Source of the DNA: Eubacterium sp. UBA3720
GTDB lineage: Bacteria; Bacillota; Clostridia; Lachnospirales; Lachnospiraceae
Direction of reading: 5' to 3'
DNA: 18,404 nucleotides
NCBI GenBank assembly: GCA_002371335.1
Contig: DFHP01000070.1
Coordinates: 1-18,404 of the forward strand
Positions 8,501 through 15,450 of the stretch are shown piece after piece. The stretch's first letter is position 1; every line of letters starts with the position of its first letter. Under the pieces are notes generated by a model, which worked only from the letters and a program-made list of their open reading frames with translations, did no database searches and was not told the origin of the DNA. Made by a program: the position numbers and the translations under genes.

Positions 8501-9169
8501 CATATGAAGATATCCCCAGGTATTCCTGTAAATATAGAGAGTATCTTTTTCTGTGTCTGACACCTGGCCATAGTCGGCGGTATATTTATCGAAACTGATC
8601 TCCACCTGTTCCTTCAGGCCCGCGGCCACAAGAAACTCCTCCATGTTCTGATAACCGGTGGGCGGCTCGGAAAGTCCTTTATATAAAGACCTGTATTCCG
8701 CGTCATTTCCGGTAAGAATATCCGCAAAAGCAGGATCCCTGAACATCCTGAATCCTTCATGGGTGCTCGCACGGCACACTCCGGCAAAGTCTTCCAGAGA
8801 GCTGACGCGGTTTCCCGTGCCGCTGACCATTTTGTCTGTGATAAACGCCCTCACCGGAATGCGGACTTCTCCCAGACTGCTTATGACCATGATGCTTCCT
8901 TCGACCTTCTCTCCTGCCTTCAGGCCGGTCGTATCCAGTCCGAAAACGATCCGCACCTCAGTTCCGGAGAAGGTATTGTCCTTAAAAAGAATCCGATGGT
9001 TGTTGGAAGTAACAATGCCGTTTACTTTACTTTCATCCTCTGCCCTGATCCAAAAAGAGCTCTGAAAGTTCTCTCCCTCCGAGACAGAAACTTCATATTT
9101 TTCTTCCGATATCAGCAGTGCCGCTATTTCCGGATCTGCCTGTACTCTTACCTGAAACTTCCTGTTCAT
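5594..9169 (-). CDS. Giant Ig-like/helical-repeat protein (DUF5717-like), function unknown
   Basis: 1191 residues. Residues 1-115 read as a beta sandwich, ending GEVRIPVRAFI. Residues about 185-295 read as a second one (EISFDKYTADYGQVS ... EITFTVSAS). Residues about 300-1060 are nearly all alpha-helical, with TPR/HEAT-like pairs such as YVLYKAYLAMVRGKTSEAMR and VEEGRFVEAFAALAENGY. A third beta domain (about 1080-1150, KVTICYRIHRS ... KVTYYLEVTQNG) precedes a helical tail. There is no signal peptide, membrane segment or catalytic motif, so I expect a cytosolic scaffold. I believe it is Pfam DUF5717, from memory. The frame is open to ATG 9277, but I chose ATG 9169: it has GGGAG 7 bases upstream (9177-9181), and the likely promoter overlaps the codons of the longer form. 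It is first in the operon, divergent from the CobD-like gene. Confidence 0.88.
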   Translation of the reverse strand: MNRKFQVRVQADPEIAALLISEEKYEVSVSEGENFQSSFWIRAEDESKVNGIVTSNNHRILFKDNTFSGTEVRIVFGLDTTGLKAGEKVEGSIMVISSLGEVRIPVRAFITDKMVSGTGNRVSSLEDFAGVCRASTHEGFRMFRDPAFADILTGNDAEYRSLYKGLSEPPTGYQNMEEFLVAAGLKEQVEISFDKYTADYGQVSDTEKDTLYIYRNTWGYLHMDIEVEGDFLEVSRKTISSDEFIGKVFALDYVIRREKLKTWKTTSKIRIHSLHQEITFTVSASTGESILNFREIETHRQKTKLAELLLDYELDRSDEGTWYIRSKTIIDDLCISYPSNAGYVLYKAYLAMVRGKTSEAMRVIWPIKDGTLPLRYQEERAAYLYIAKNIGLLPDEESNILPELEQISAMVPSNILVLYMKQSEESRRRTLDDMGLLRQLEFCHDTGCNSPLLYMYAWKIIRKNEAYLRKLTPFYMHVLSFAMRKGVITERAIRRCAFLSDNVKRYSGNIFRFLKKGYEMYRSDDILEAVCRLIIKGKPVRRAYFVWYERAIRRNLRITRIYEYYMETHDGSLGRPLPMQVLMYFAYNDTLSDKVKALLYASVITHRKTNPAVYDMFSGKMRTFAESSLEKGLINEHFTVLYREFFGEPENGRIAALMADIIFRHKIVTEDPRVRRVIVRYDALGGEQAYPVAGGTAYVNIYNRKGCILFEDELHRRFTDAACTQEKLMDEERLASVCLSMNVQHPGVLLYCCGENISDIRIDDENIEAFRMILEDQRFAGDYKLAVRQKLMDHYLQETDEKKRADFVYSMDVPLFVAADKTKCVTLLVEEGRFVEAFAALAENGYEHIDPTLMLRMTREIIRQTDLKYDEELLAMAVHVVRGGKYDEMVLEYMRLYYDGSVKDLCALRKMLSGFGMETYSVDEKILKQCVFAHTFPQEETSILKAYLKAQGNIQVITQYMSYICRQELMGRRKVSREIHQMIESCYERQWNLSISTQISLLKFYADMNPASPDQRYPEKKTPVYSGARMSDISRLLETLLARNIRFGFYRQLPMKLIERYQLEDKVFIEEQFLPSSKVTICYRIHRSGGEEKWYREQMRDVYHGIFVKELLLFYGEKVTYYLEVTQNGVTGTTEEKTIEAPVSDNPGRSRYKLLNRMLKLQDEKDLDGLKAAAEQYLKQEVFVDTFLQLM

Positions 9170-9253
9170 GCAACTTCTCCCGATCTTTGTCAGACTATGT
9201 AAAAAGCCTTCCGCTTTTTCATCCCGTGGTTGACGGATTCCCGAACGCATCTT

Positions 9254-9281
9254 ATTATTAACGATGTAATTATTCATTCAA
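9254..9281 (-). promoter_or_regulatory. Predicted promoter of the DUF5717 operon
   Basis: On the minus strand TTGAAT (9276-9281) and AATAAT (9254-9259) are separated by 16 bases. Transcription would start near 9247, inside the longer open frame and about 78 bases before ATG 9169. This both provides a promoter and argues against the upstream ATG at 9277. Confidence 0.5.
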
Positions 9282-9298
9282 AAAACGTCATATAGATT

Positions 9299-9307
9299 TG
9301 ATTATAC
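9299..9307 (+). promoter_or_regulatory. Possible extended -10 promoter of the CobD-like gene
   Basis: TGATTATAC fits the extended -10 pattern TGnTATAAT with two mismatches in the hexamer. No good -35 is present 17 bases upstream. It lies 42 bases before ATG 9349, back to back with the minus-strand promoter at 9254-9281. Confidence 0.35.
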
Positions 9308-9348
9308 ACCACCTAAGAATACTACGCAAGAAAGGGGTATTTTTGCTC

Positions 9349-10449
9349 ATGCTTAACCATAAAGATCATTTCCACGGCAGCGACCTGGAAAAAATCGAAG
9401 AAATCTATCATATTAATAAAGAGGATATTATCAGCTTTTCCGCCAACATTAATCCTCTCGGCATCCCCGGCGACCTGAAAAAATATCTCAGTCAGCACCT
9501 GGACGCCATCAGCTCCTACCCGGACAGGGAGTATAAAAACCTTCGAAGCTGCATTGCACAGTACTGCGGCACGAACCCGCAGAATGTGATCGTGGGAAAC
9601 GGATCCACAGAACTGATCTCACTGATGATCGAAAATGTTCATCCAAAAAGAGCCATGATCCTTGGACCTTCCTATTCCGAATATGAACGGGAGATCTCGC
9701 TTTGCGGCGGACACACCCTTTACTATCCGCTGAAGGAGGAGCAGGATTTTCTCCTTGATGTGCAGGATCTGTGTGTTCACCTGACATCAAGGCTTGATAT
9801 GCTGGTCATCTGTAATCCGAACAACCCCACATCCACGTCCATCACATATCCGCAGATGCGCAGGATACTGGACGCATGTCTTCAGCACGGTATTTTTGCC
9901 ATGGTGGATGAGACATATGTGGAATTCACTGATCCCGCATCAGATGTTTCTTCCATTAAACTTACGAACTATTACACGAATCTGGTCGTCCTCCGCGGCA
10001 CTTCCAAGTTCTTCGCCGCGCCCGGTCTGCGGCTCGGATACGCCGTCACCGGAAATCAGGATATGATCCGCAAGGTCAGCACAAGACAGAACCCCTGGAC
10101 GATCAGTTCACTGGCGGAGATCGCGGGATGTCTCATGTTCCGGGATAAAGATTATCAAAAGCAAACGCTCGATCTGATCACAGAAGAACGTGACCGGGTC
10201 TACCGGGAGCTCTGCTCGTGGAAATCAGTGAAAGCATTTAAGCCTTCCGCCAATTTCATCCTGGTAAAGATCCTGCGTGAGGATGTAGACGCGGATGAAC
10301 TGTTCGACCACTGCATCCGCAAAAACATGATGATCAGGAACTGTTCCACATTCCCGTTCCTGAACAATAAATTCTTCCGTTTCTGTTTTATGAAAAAGGA
10401 AGATAACGACCGGCTTCTGGCAGCGCTCCGTGAAGTGCTGGAGGATTGA
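9349..10449 (+). CDS. PLP-dependent class I/II aminotransferase-fold enzyme, CobD/HisC-like
   Basis: 366 residues of aminotransferase fold type I. The PLP lysine is K220 in RGTSKFFAAPGLRLGY, the pyridine-binding aspartate is D187 in MVDETY, the CNPNNPT loop is at 155-161 and the carboxylate/phosphate-side arginine is R228. The N-terminus (HFHGSDLEKI, then ISFSANINPLGIP and SYPDREYKNLR) resembles CobD, L-threonine-O-3-phosphate decarboxylase, more than plain HisC, which usually lacks the HGG-type start; here it is HGS. No cobalamin or histidine genes are nearby, so the substrate is open: threonine phosphate decarboxylation or histidinol-phosphate transamination are the main options. I chose ATG 9349 because the family starts at this point and an AAAGGGG site lies 11 bases upstream; the frame itself extends to 9298. 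It is convergent with polC. Confidence 0.88.
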   Translation: MLNHKDHFHGSDLEKIEEIYHINKEDIISFSANINPLGIPGDLKKYLSQHLDAISSYPDREYKNLRSCIAQYCGTNPQNVIVGNGSTELISLMIENVHPKRAMILGPSYSEYEREISLCGGHTLYYPLKEEQDFLLDVQDLCVHLTSRLDMLVICNPNNPTSTSITYPQMRRILDACLQHGIFAMVDETYVEFTDPASDVSSIKLTNYYTNLVVLRGTSKFFAAPGLRLGYAVTGNQDMIRKVSTRQNPWTISSLAEIAGCLMFRDKDYQKQTLDLITEERDRVYRELCSWKSVKAFKPSANFILVKILREDVDADELFDHCIRKNMMIRNCSTFPFLNNKFFRFCFMKKEDNDRLLAALREVLED

Positions 10450-10450
10450 T

Positions 10451-10607
10451 AAAGTCCGCAGGCGGATCTCAACTCTCCAGCCCCTGAAGTCTGCAGGAAG
10501 CGCACGGGTCTTTCCGCGCCGCCGCACGGCAGCACAGCTGCTTTCGTTTGTGCGGCGTGTGCATTTCCCGGAGGGTTTTGCCACAGGAATTGAATTTCCT
10601 ATGGCTC
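10451..10607 (+). repeat. Dispersed structured repeat, copy 2
   Basis: Same orientation and order of landmarks as copy 1 at 925-1087. It begins one base after the stop codon of the CobD-like gene. The middle stem CGCCGCAC (10520-10527) / GTGCGGCG (10550-10557) is perfectly paired here, where copy 1 has one G-U pair. The right-end hairpin (10580-10589 with 10596-10605) has a C-G pair where copy 1 has T-A, plus one mismatch. The right end touches the terminator stem that begins at 10608. Confidence 0.85.
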
Positions 10608-10686
10608 AAAAAAACGTGCAGCAGATAATGACCTGCCCCAAAATCATGTTTTTGGGCACCTGATCAAATCTGCCGCACGTTTTTTT
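10608..10686. terminator. Bidirectional terminator between the CobD-like gene and polC
   Basis: A 19-bp outer stem (10608-10626 with 10668-10686, one G-U type pair) has seven A at its left edge and seven T at its right edge, so it reads as a terminator on both strands. A second hairpin (TGCCCCAAAA ... TTTTTGGGCA) is nested in the loop. It serves the two convergent genes ending at 10449 and 10728. Confidence 0.88.
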
Positions 10687-10727
10687 GTTTTACAGCACCA
10701 CCGGCTGTCTTTCCGGGAAATATATAC

Positions 10728-13700
10728 TCAGATCGCGAAATCGAACAGAGAAATCTGATTCGTCTCGGGGATCTCGCCGAATATTCCAAGCCTGTCAAGC
10801 GTGTCGGAAATAGTCTTTCCGACCTTTGCTCTCTTTCTGAAATCATCCTTTGACAGGAATTTTCCGTCTCTTGCCGCCAGCACTACGCCGTCTGCCGCCT
10901 TGTCTCCGAGTCCGTCGATCGTATCGAGCGCGGGCATCAGTTTATTGTCTATGATCTGGAATCTGTGAGCCTGCGCCTTATAAAGATCTATCGGCATGAA
11001 CTCAAATCCGCGGGCATACATTTCCTGCACGCTCTTCATATCCTTCAGCTGATCCTTTTCCTGTGATGTCAGGGTGTCGCTTCGTTTTTTGAAATCTTCG
11101 ATATACTCCCGGAGACGGTCCGGTCCCATGCACATTTTTTCATAGTTGAATGCTGAAGCTCTGATCGAGAAGTACGCCGCATAGTAAGCCAGCGGATAAT
11201 ATATCTTGTACCACGCGATGCGGTAAGCCATCATGACGTAAGCCACGGCGTGGGCTTTCGGAAACATATATTTGATCTTCTTGCAGGACCAGATATACCA
11301 GTCCGGCACGTCGTGAGCCTTCATCTCCCGGATCCATTCCTCCTTCAGTCCTTTTCCCTTGCGGACCGATTCCATGATCGTAAATGACAGCTCGCTTTCA
11401 AGTCCTTTGCTGATCAGATATACCATGATATCATCCCTCGTGCAGATAGCCGAGGAGATAGTGCACTTGCCCTCTTCGATCAGTGTCTGCGCATTTCCCA
11501 GCCATACATCAGTTCCGTGGGAAAGCCCGGAAATACGGATCAGATCCGAAAAGCACTGAGGTTTGGTATCCTGAAGCATCTGTATTACAAAATCGGTTCC
11601 AAATTCAGGTACTCCCAGACTTCCCAGAGGTATTCCGCCTATCTGCTCCGGCGTGATCCCCAGCGCTTCCGTACTCCGGAAGAGACTCATGACCTTCGGC
11701 TCATCCAGCGGCACGTTTGTCGCGTCCGTACCTGTCAGATCCTCCAGCATACGGATCATCGTGGGATCATCGTGTCCCAGTATATCCAGCTTCAGCAGGT
11801 TCGCGTCGATCGAATGATAATCAAAATGCGTAGTAATAATATCGCTGGTACTGTCATCCGCGGGATGCTGCACCGGAGTGAACGCATTGATATCCTCGCC
11901 GAACGGAAGAACGATGATTCCTCCCGGATGCTGGCCTGTAGTCCTCCTGATGCCGACGCATCCGTTTACGATGCGGTCGATCTCACATGTCCGCTTGTGC
12001 TCGCCGCGTTCTTCATAGTAATTCTTGACATATCCGAAGGCCGTTTTGTCCGCCAGTGTGCCGATCGTTCCCGCACGGAAGGTCTGGCCGGCTCCAAAAA
12101 TGACCTCCGTGTACTTATGGGCTTTACTCTGATACTCGCCCGAAAAATTCAGGTCGATATCAGGCTCCTTATTTCCCTTGAATCCAAGGAAGGTCTCAAA
12201 AGGAATGTTGAATCCCATTTTCTGCAGCGGCTTTCCGCATCTCGGACAGACCGCGTCCGGCATATCACAGCCTCCCTTTCCGAGGTTCTTGTATTCCTGC
12301 ACCAGTTCCGAATCAAAATCCACATAATGACAGCTGTCGCAAAGATAGTGCGGCGCCAGAGGATTTACCTCCGTTATTCCTGACATGGTCGCCACGAAGG
12401 AGGAACCGACAGATCCCCTTGATCCCACCAGATATCCGTCCTCGTTTGATTTCCATACCAGTTTCTGGGCAATGATATACATAACGGCGTAACCGTTGGA
12501 TATGATCGAATTAAGCTCCCTCTCCAGCCTTGCCTCGACGATCTCCGGCAGATCGGGGCCGTATATCTCCTTCGCGCGCCTGTAGCATATCTCACGAAGG
12601 GTCTTATCCGAATCTTCGATCACAGGCGGGAATTTTCCTTCACGTATCGGGGAGATCTTTTCACACATTGCCGCTATCTTCCGGGAATTCGTGATCACCA
12701 CTTCCCTCGCTTTTTCCATACCAAGATAGGAAAATTCCTCCAACATCTCTTCCGTCGTATGCAGATAAAGCGGAGATTGATCGTCGGCGTCCTTAAATTT
12801 CTTTCCGGCCATGATGATCCTTCTGTAGACCTCATCCTCCGGATCCATGAAATGCACGTCGCAGGTGGCTACGACCGGCTTTCTGAACTGTTCGCCCAGC
12901 CGGACGATCCGGCGGTTCATCTCCCGCAGATCCTCCATGGAGCGGATATTATCCGTCCTTTCATCATTGATCAGGAAGGCATTGTTTCCAAGAGGCTGGA
13001 TCTCCAGATAATCATAAAAATCCACGATCCTGCTTATCTCCGACGCCGCGGCTCCGCGGAGCAGAGCGTCATAAAGCTCTCCCGCCACGCAGGCTGTTCC
13101 CAGGATCAGCCCCTCTCTGTATTTATTGACCAGGCTTTTTGGCAGTCTGGCCTGATTTCTGTAAAAATAATTCAGGTGCGATTCAGATACGAGCCGATAC
13201 AGATTGACCCTTCCTGTCTCGTTCGCCGCCAGAATGATCGCGTGGTGGGAGGCAAGCTTTTTCTTTGCCTCTCCGGACACCTCGCCCATTGCGTTCAGCT
13301 CGTCCAGGTCATGAACTTCCCTTTCATCAAGCATTTTTACAAATCTGACGAATATCTCTGCCGTACATGCGGCGTCGTCAACCGCGCGGTGATGATGATC
13401 AAGAGGCACATTAACCGCCTTCGCCACTTTATCCAGCTTAAAGCTTGTCATACCCGGCAGCAGGACTCTCGCCATCGCTATGGTATCCACATAAGTAAAC
13501 TCACGGTCTATATTCTGCCTTTCGCACTCCCGGATAATAAATCCCATGTCAAAATCCGCATTGTGAGCCACCATGACGGCCCCTTCGCAAAAGCTGATAA
13601 ATTCAGGAAGCACTTTTTCTATGACGGGAGCGTTGACCACCATACTGTCATTGATGCTTGTCAGCTGCTCGATCTTCATCGGGATCGGCATTTCCGGATT

Positions 13701-15365
13701 AACGAATGTGGAATATCTTCCGACGATTTTTCCATCTTCCACCCGGACGGCTCCAATCTCTATGATCCTGCAGGTTTCGTTTGAAAGTCCCGTTGTCTCT
13801 ATATCAAAAACCACATACGCCTGATGAAGGCTCTGACCTTTACTGTTGACGGATATTCCCTTCGTATCATCTACCAGATATGCTTCCATGCCGTAGATGA
13901 CCTTGAAGGGCGCTGAAACCTTTTTCAGCTCTTCCTTCGTGGCTTCGGGATGCTCTTCCTTATACTTCGCGCGATAGGCTTTATCTATATCCTCCATGGC
14001 ATGATTTGCCTCGGGAAAAGCCTGCACTGCTCCGTGATCCGTTATGGCAATGGCCGGATGTCCCCATTCGTACGCTCTTTTTACCAGTGCTTTGGCGTCT
14101 GTAACTCCGTCCATGTCGCTCATTTTTGTATGGCAGTGAAGCTCTGCCCGCTTATCGGGGCTGTTATCCATGCGCGCGGTACGGAAATCCGTACTTTTTT
14201 TTATGCCGAAAACAGACATTACTGCAAGATCATGATCAAAAGAATCCGTGACCACTTTTCCCTTCACTTTGACGAAAGTACCTTTTTTCAGCTTGCCGCT
14301 CATTTCTTTGAGCTGATCTCCGGCAATGAATATTTTTGTCTTGATCGTATCCGTATCATCGGTCACCGCAAACTCTATCAGACCGCGCTCATTGCGAAGT
14401 TCTCTGCCCTCCTGCGCAATGATCTGGCCGCGAATGACTACATCGCCGCTCGACTCATCCAGTTCATGGATAGAAACGCTGTCGCCGTCAAAGTCCCTTC
14501 CGTAAAGAACATCCGGATTATCGGACTGCAGCATCGGGCGGTCAAAATGTCCTTTGCCCCCTCTGCCCCGTTTACCGTTTCTTCCTCCTTTGGATCCTCC
14601 TCCTGCAGAGGCTCCGGCTCCCGAATATTCCTGTTTTGTTCCTTTTCCGGCTGCCGCTGCATTTCCTGAGGCCGTGCCGTTTCCTGAGATTGCCGCCTTA
14701 TCTTCACCCGGCGCGCCGCCCCCATCCGCCGCAGCAGCAGGGGATGTACCGCCGCCTTCGGAAGATCCGGCTTTCCAGAGAGCGCATCTTCTGGCGATCT
14801 GCCTTGCCGCGGCGGCCATCATACGCTCGTTATATTCTCTTTTTTTGTTTTCTTCAGGCTCGCGGTATTCCATGCGGATCCGCATATTCATATGACAGCG
14901 GCCGTTCAGTATCTTATCGAGGGCTTCGTATAATTCCTCTTCGTTTTCCCTGGCGACCGTATTATCGGCAAGTGAGACCGTAAGCTCATTTCCGCTGCAG
15001 GATAACCCGGCCGTTCGAAAAGCATATCCCAGATATCTGCTGTGATTCTGCAGTTCCATCTCAATGCTGGATCTGTACATTTCGATCAGCTTTTCAGGCG
15101 TATACAGCGCCGACAGTTCAAACTGTTCAATGACTTTCACCTTCAGATCATAATCACCGAAGAGCTGTTTTTTTATCACTTCCTCCAGCTGATAAATATA
15201 TTTCTTATGAATACATCTGCTGCAGATGATATAGACCCTGAGATAATCGCGTCTTTTATTCATGGTGACCTTCGCCACCTCTGTATCGTGAAGGATCATT
15301 CCCAGCTCGTCGTCCGCACGCAGCCCCGGAAATACTTCTTCAAAAGGTTTTCGCTCACCATTCAT
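10728..15365 (-). CDS. polC: DNA polymerase III alpha subunit, Gram-positive PolC type
   Basis: Main replicative DNA polymerase with built-in 3'-5' proofreading; 1545 residues. In order: an N-terminal domain (1-190), a Gly/Ala-rich linker (about 195-275), an OB fold (about 295-395), the PHP domain starting at ELHCHTKMSD (about 405), the DnaQ-like exonuclease inserted in PHP (VVFDIETTGL near 518, HHHRAVDDAA near 660), the rest of PHP (TCDVHFMDPEDE), a zinc site (CDSC near 1010, CPRC near 1042), the polymerase catalytic EPDIDLNFSG (near 1065), fingers, and the C-terminal clamp-binding peptide QISLFD. All key acidic residues I can place are present. The start is ATG 15365 with GGAGGTG 6 bases upstream (15372-15378); the ATG at 15380 overlaps that site. 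It follows ispG by 85 bases. The linker is unusually long and of low complexity. Confidence 0.98.
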   Translation of the reverse strand: MNGERKPFEEVFPGLRADDELGMILHDTEVAKVTMNKRRDYLRVYIICSRCIHKKYIYQLEEVIKKQLFGDYDLKVKVIEQFELSALYTPEKLIEMYRSSIEMELQNHSRYLGYAFRTAGLSCSGNELTVSLADNTVARENEEELYEALDKILNGRCHMNMRIRMEYREPEENKKREYNERMMAAAARQIARRCALWKAGSSEGGGTSPAAAADGGGAPGEDKAAISGNGTASGNAAAAGKGTKQEYSGAGASAGGGSKGGRNGKRGRGGKGHFDRPMLQSDNPDVLYGRDFDGDSVSIHELDESSGDVVIRGQIIAQEGRELRNERGLIEFAVTDDTDTIKTKIFIAGDQLKEMSGKLKKGTFVKVKGKVVTDSFDHDLAVMSVFGIKKSTDFRTARMDNSPDKRAELHCHTKMSDMDGVTDAKALVKRAYEWGHPAIAITDHGAVQAFPEANHAMEDIDKAYRAKYKEEHPEATKEELKKVSAPFKVIYGMEAYLVDDTKGISVNSKGQSLHQAYVVFDIETTGLSNETCRIIEIGAVRVEDGKIVGRYSTFVNPEMPIPMKIEQLTSINDSMVVNAPVIEKVLPEFISFCEGAVMVAHNADFDMGFIIRECERQNIDREFTYVDTIAMARVLLPGMTSFKLDKVAKAVNVPLDHHHRAVDDAACTAEIFVRFVKMLDEREVHDLDELNAMGEVSGEAKKKLASHHAIILAANETGRVNLYRLVSESHLNYFYRNQARLPKSLVNKYREGLILGTACVAGELYDALLRGAAASEISRIVDFYDYLEIQPLGNNAFLINDERTDNIRSMEDLREMNRRIVRLGEQFRKPVVATCDVHFMDPEDEVYRRIIMAGKKFKDADDQSPLYLHTTEEMLEEFSYLGMEKAREVVITNSRKIAAMCEKISPIREGKFPPVIEDSDKTLREICYRRAKEIYGPDLPEIVEARLERELNSIISNGYAVMYIIAQKLVWKSNEDGYLVGSRGSVGSSFVATMSGITEVNPLAPHYLCDSCHYVDFDSELVQEYKNLGKGGCDMPDAVCPRCGKPLQKMGFNIPFETFLGFKGNKEPDIDLNFSGEYQSKAHKYTEVIFGAGQTFRAGTIGTLADKTAFGYVKNYYEERGEHKRTCEIDRIVNGCVGIRRTTGQHPGGIIVLPFGEDINAFTPVQHPADDSTSDIITTHFDYHSIDANLLKLDILGHDDPTMIRMLEDLTGTDATNVPLDEPKVMSLFRSTEALGITPEQIGGIPLGSLGVPEFGTDFVIQMLQDTKPQCFSDLIRISGLSHGTDVWLGNAQTLIEEGKCTISSAICTRDDIMVYLISKGLESELSFTIMESVRKGKGLKEEWIREMKAHDVPDWYIWSCKKIKYMFPKAHAVAYVMMAYRIAWYKIYYPLAYYAAYFSIRASAFNYEKMCMGPDRLREYIEDFKKRSDTLTSQEKDQLKDMKSVQEMYARGFEFMPIDLYKAQAHRFQIIDNKLMPALDTIDGLGDKAADGVVLAARDGKFLSKDDFRKRAKVGKTISDTLDRLGIFGEIPETNQISLFDFAI

Positions 15366-15387
15366 GCATAACACCTCCATTCAAGTC

Positions 15388-15408
15388 CCGCCGCTTAAGA
15401 AGCGGTGG
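15388..15408 (-). other. Small hairpin between ispG and polC
   Basis: A 9-bp stem (15388-15396 with 15400-15408, one G-U pair) and a 3-base loop, core CCGCTTCTTAAGCGG on the minus strand. There is no T-tail, so it is not a standard terminator. It lies 10 bases upstream of the polC ribosome site. It could moderate transcription or mRNA stability between the two genes, or be a relic of a palindromic element. Confidence 0.5.
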
Positions 15409-15450
15409 TCTTCTCACACTGAGGTAAACTATATCTTCATCCCGGCCGGC

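Noticed and set aside
9170..9277. 36-residue N-terminal extension of the giant protein
   Set aside because: The likely promoter overlaps its first codons and the ribosome site fits ATG 9169.
12759..13784. 341-codon plus-strand open frame
   Set aside because: It is fully antisense to the polC region that encodes conserved exonuclease and PHP motifs, with no ribosome site or recognisable product.
15366..15380. Five extra codons at the polC start (ATG 15380)
   Set aside because: They overlap the GGAGGTG ribosome site that serves ATG 15365.
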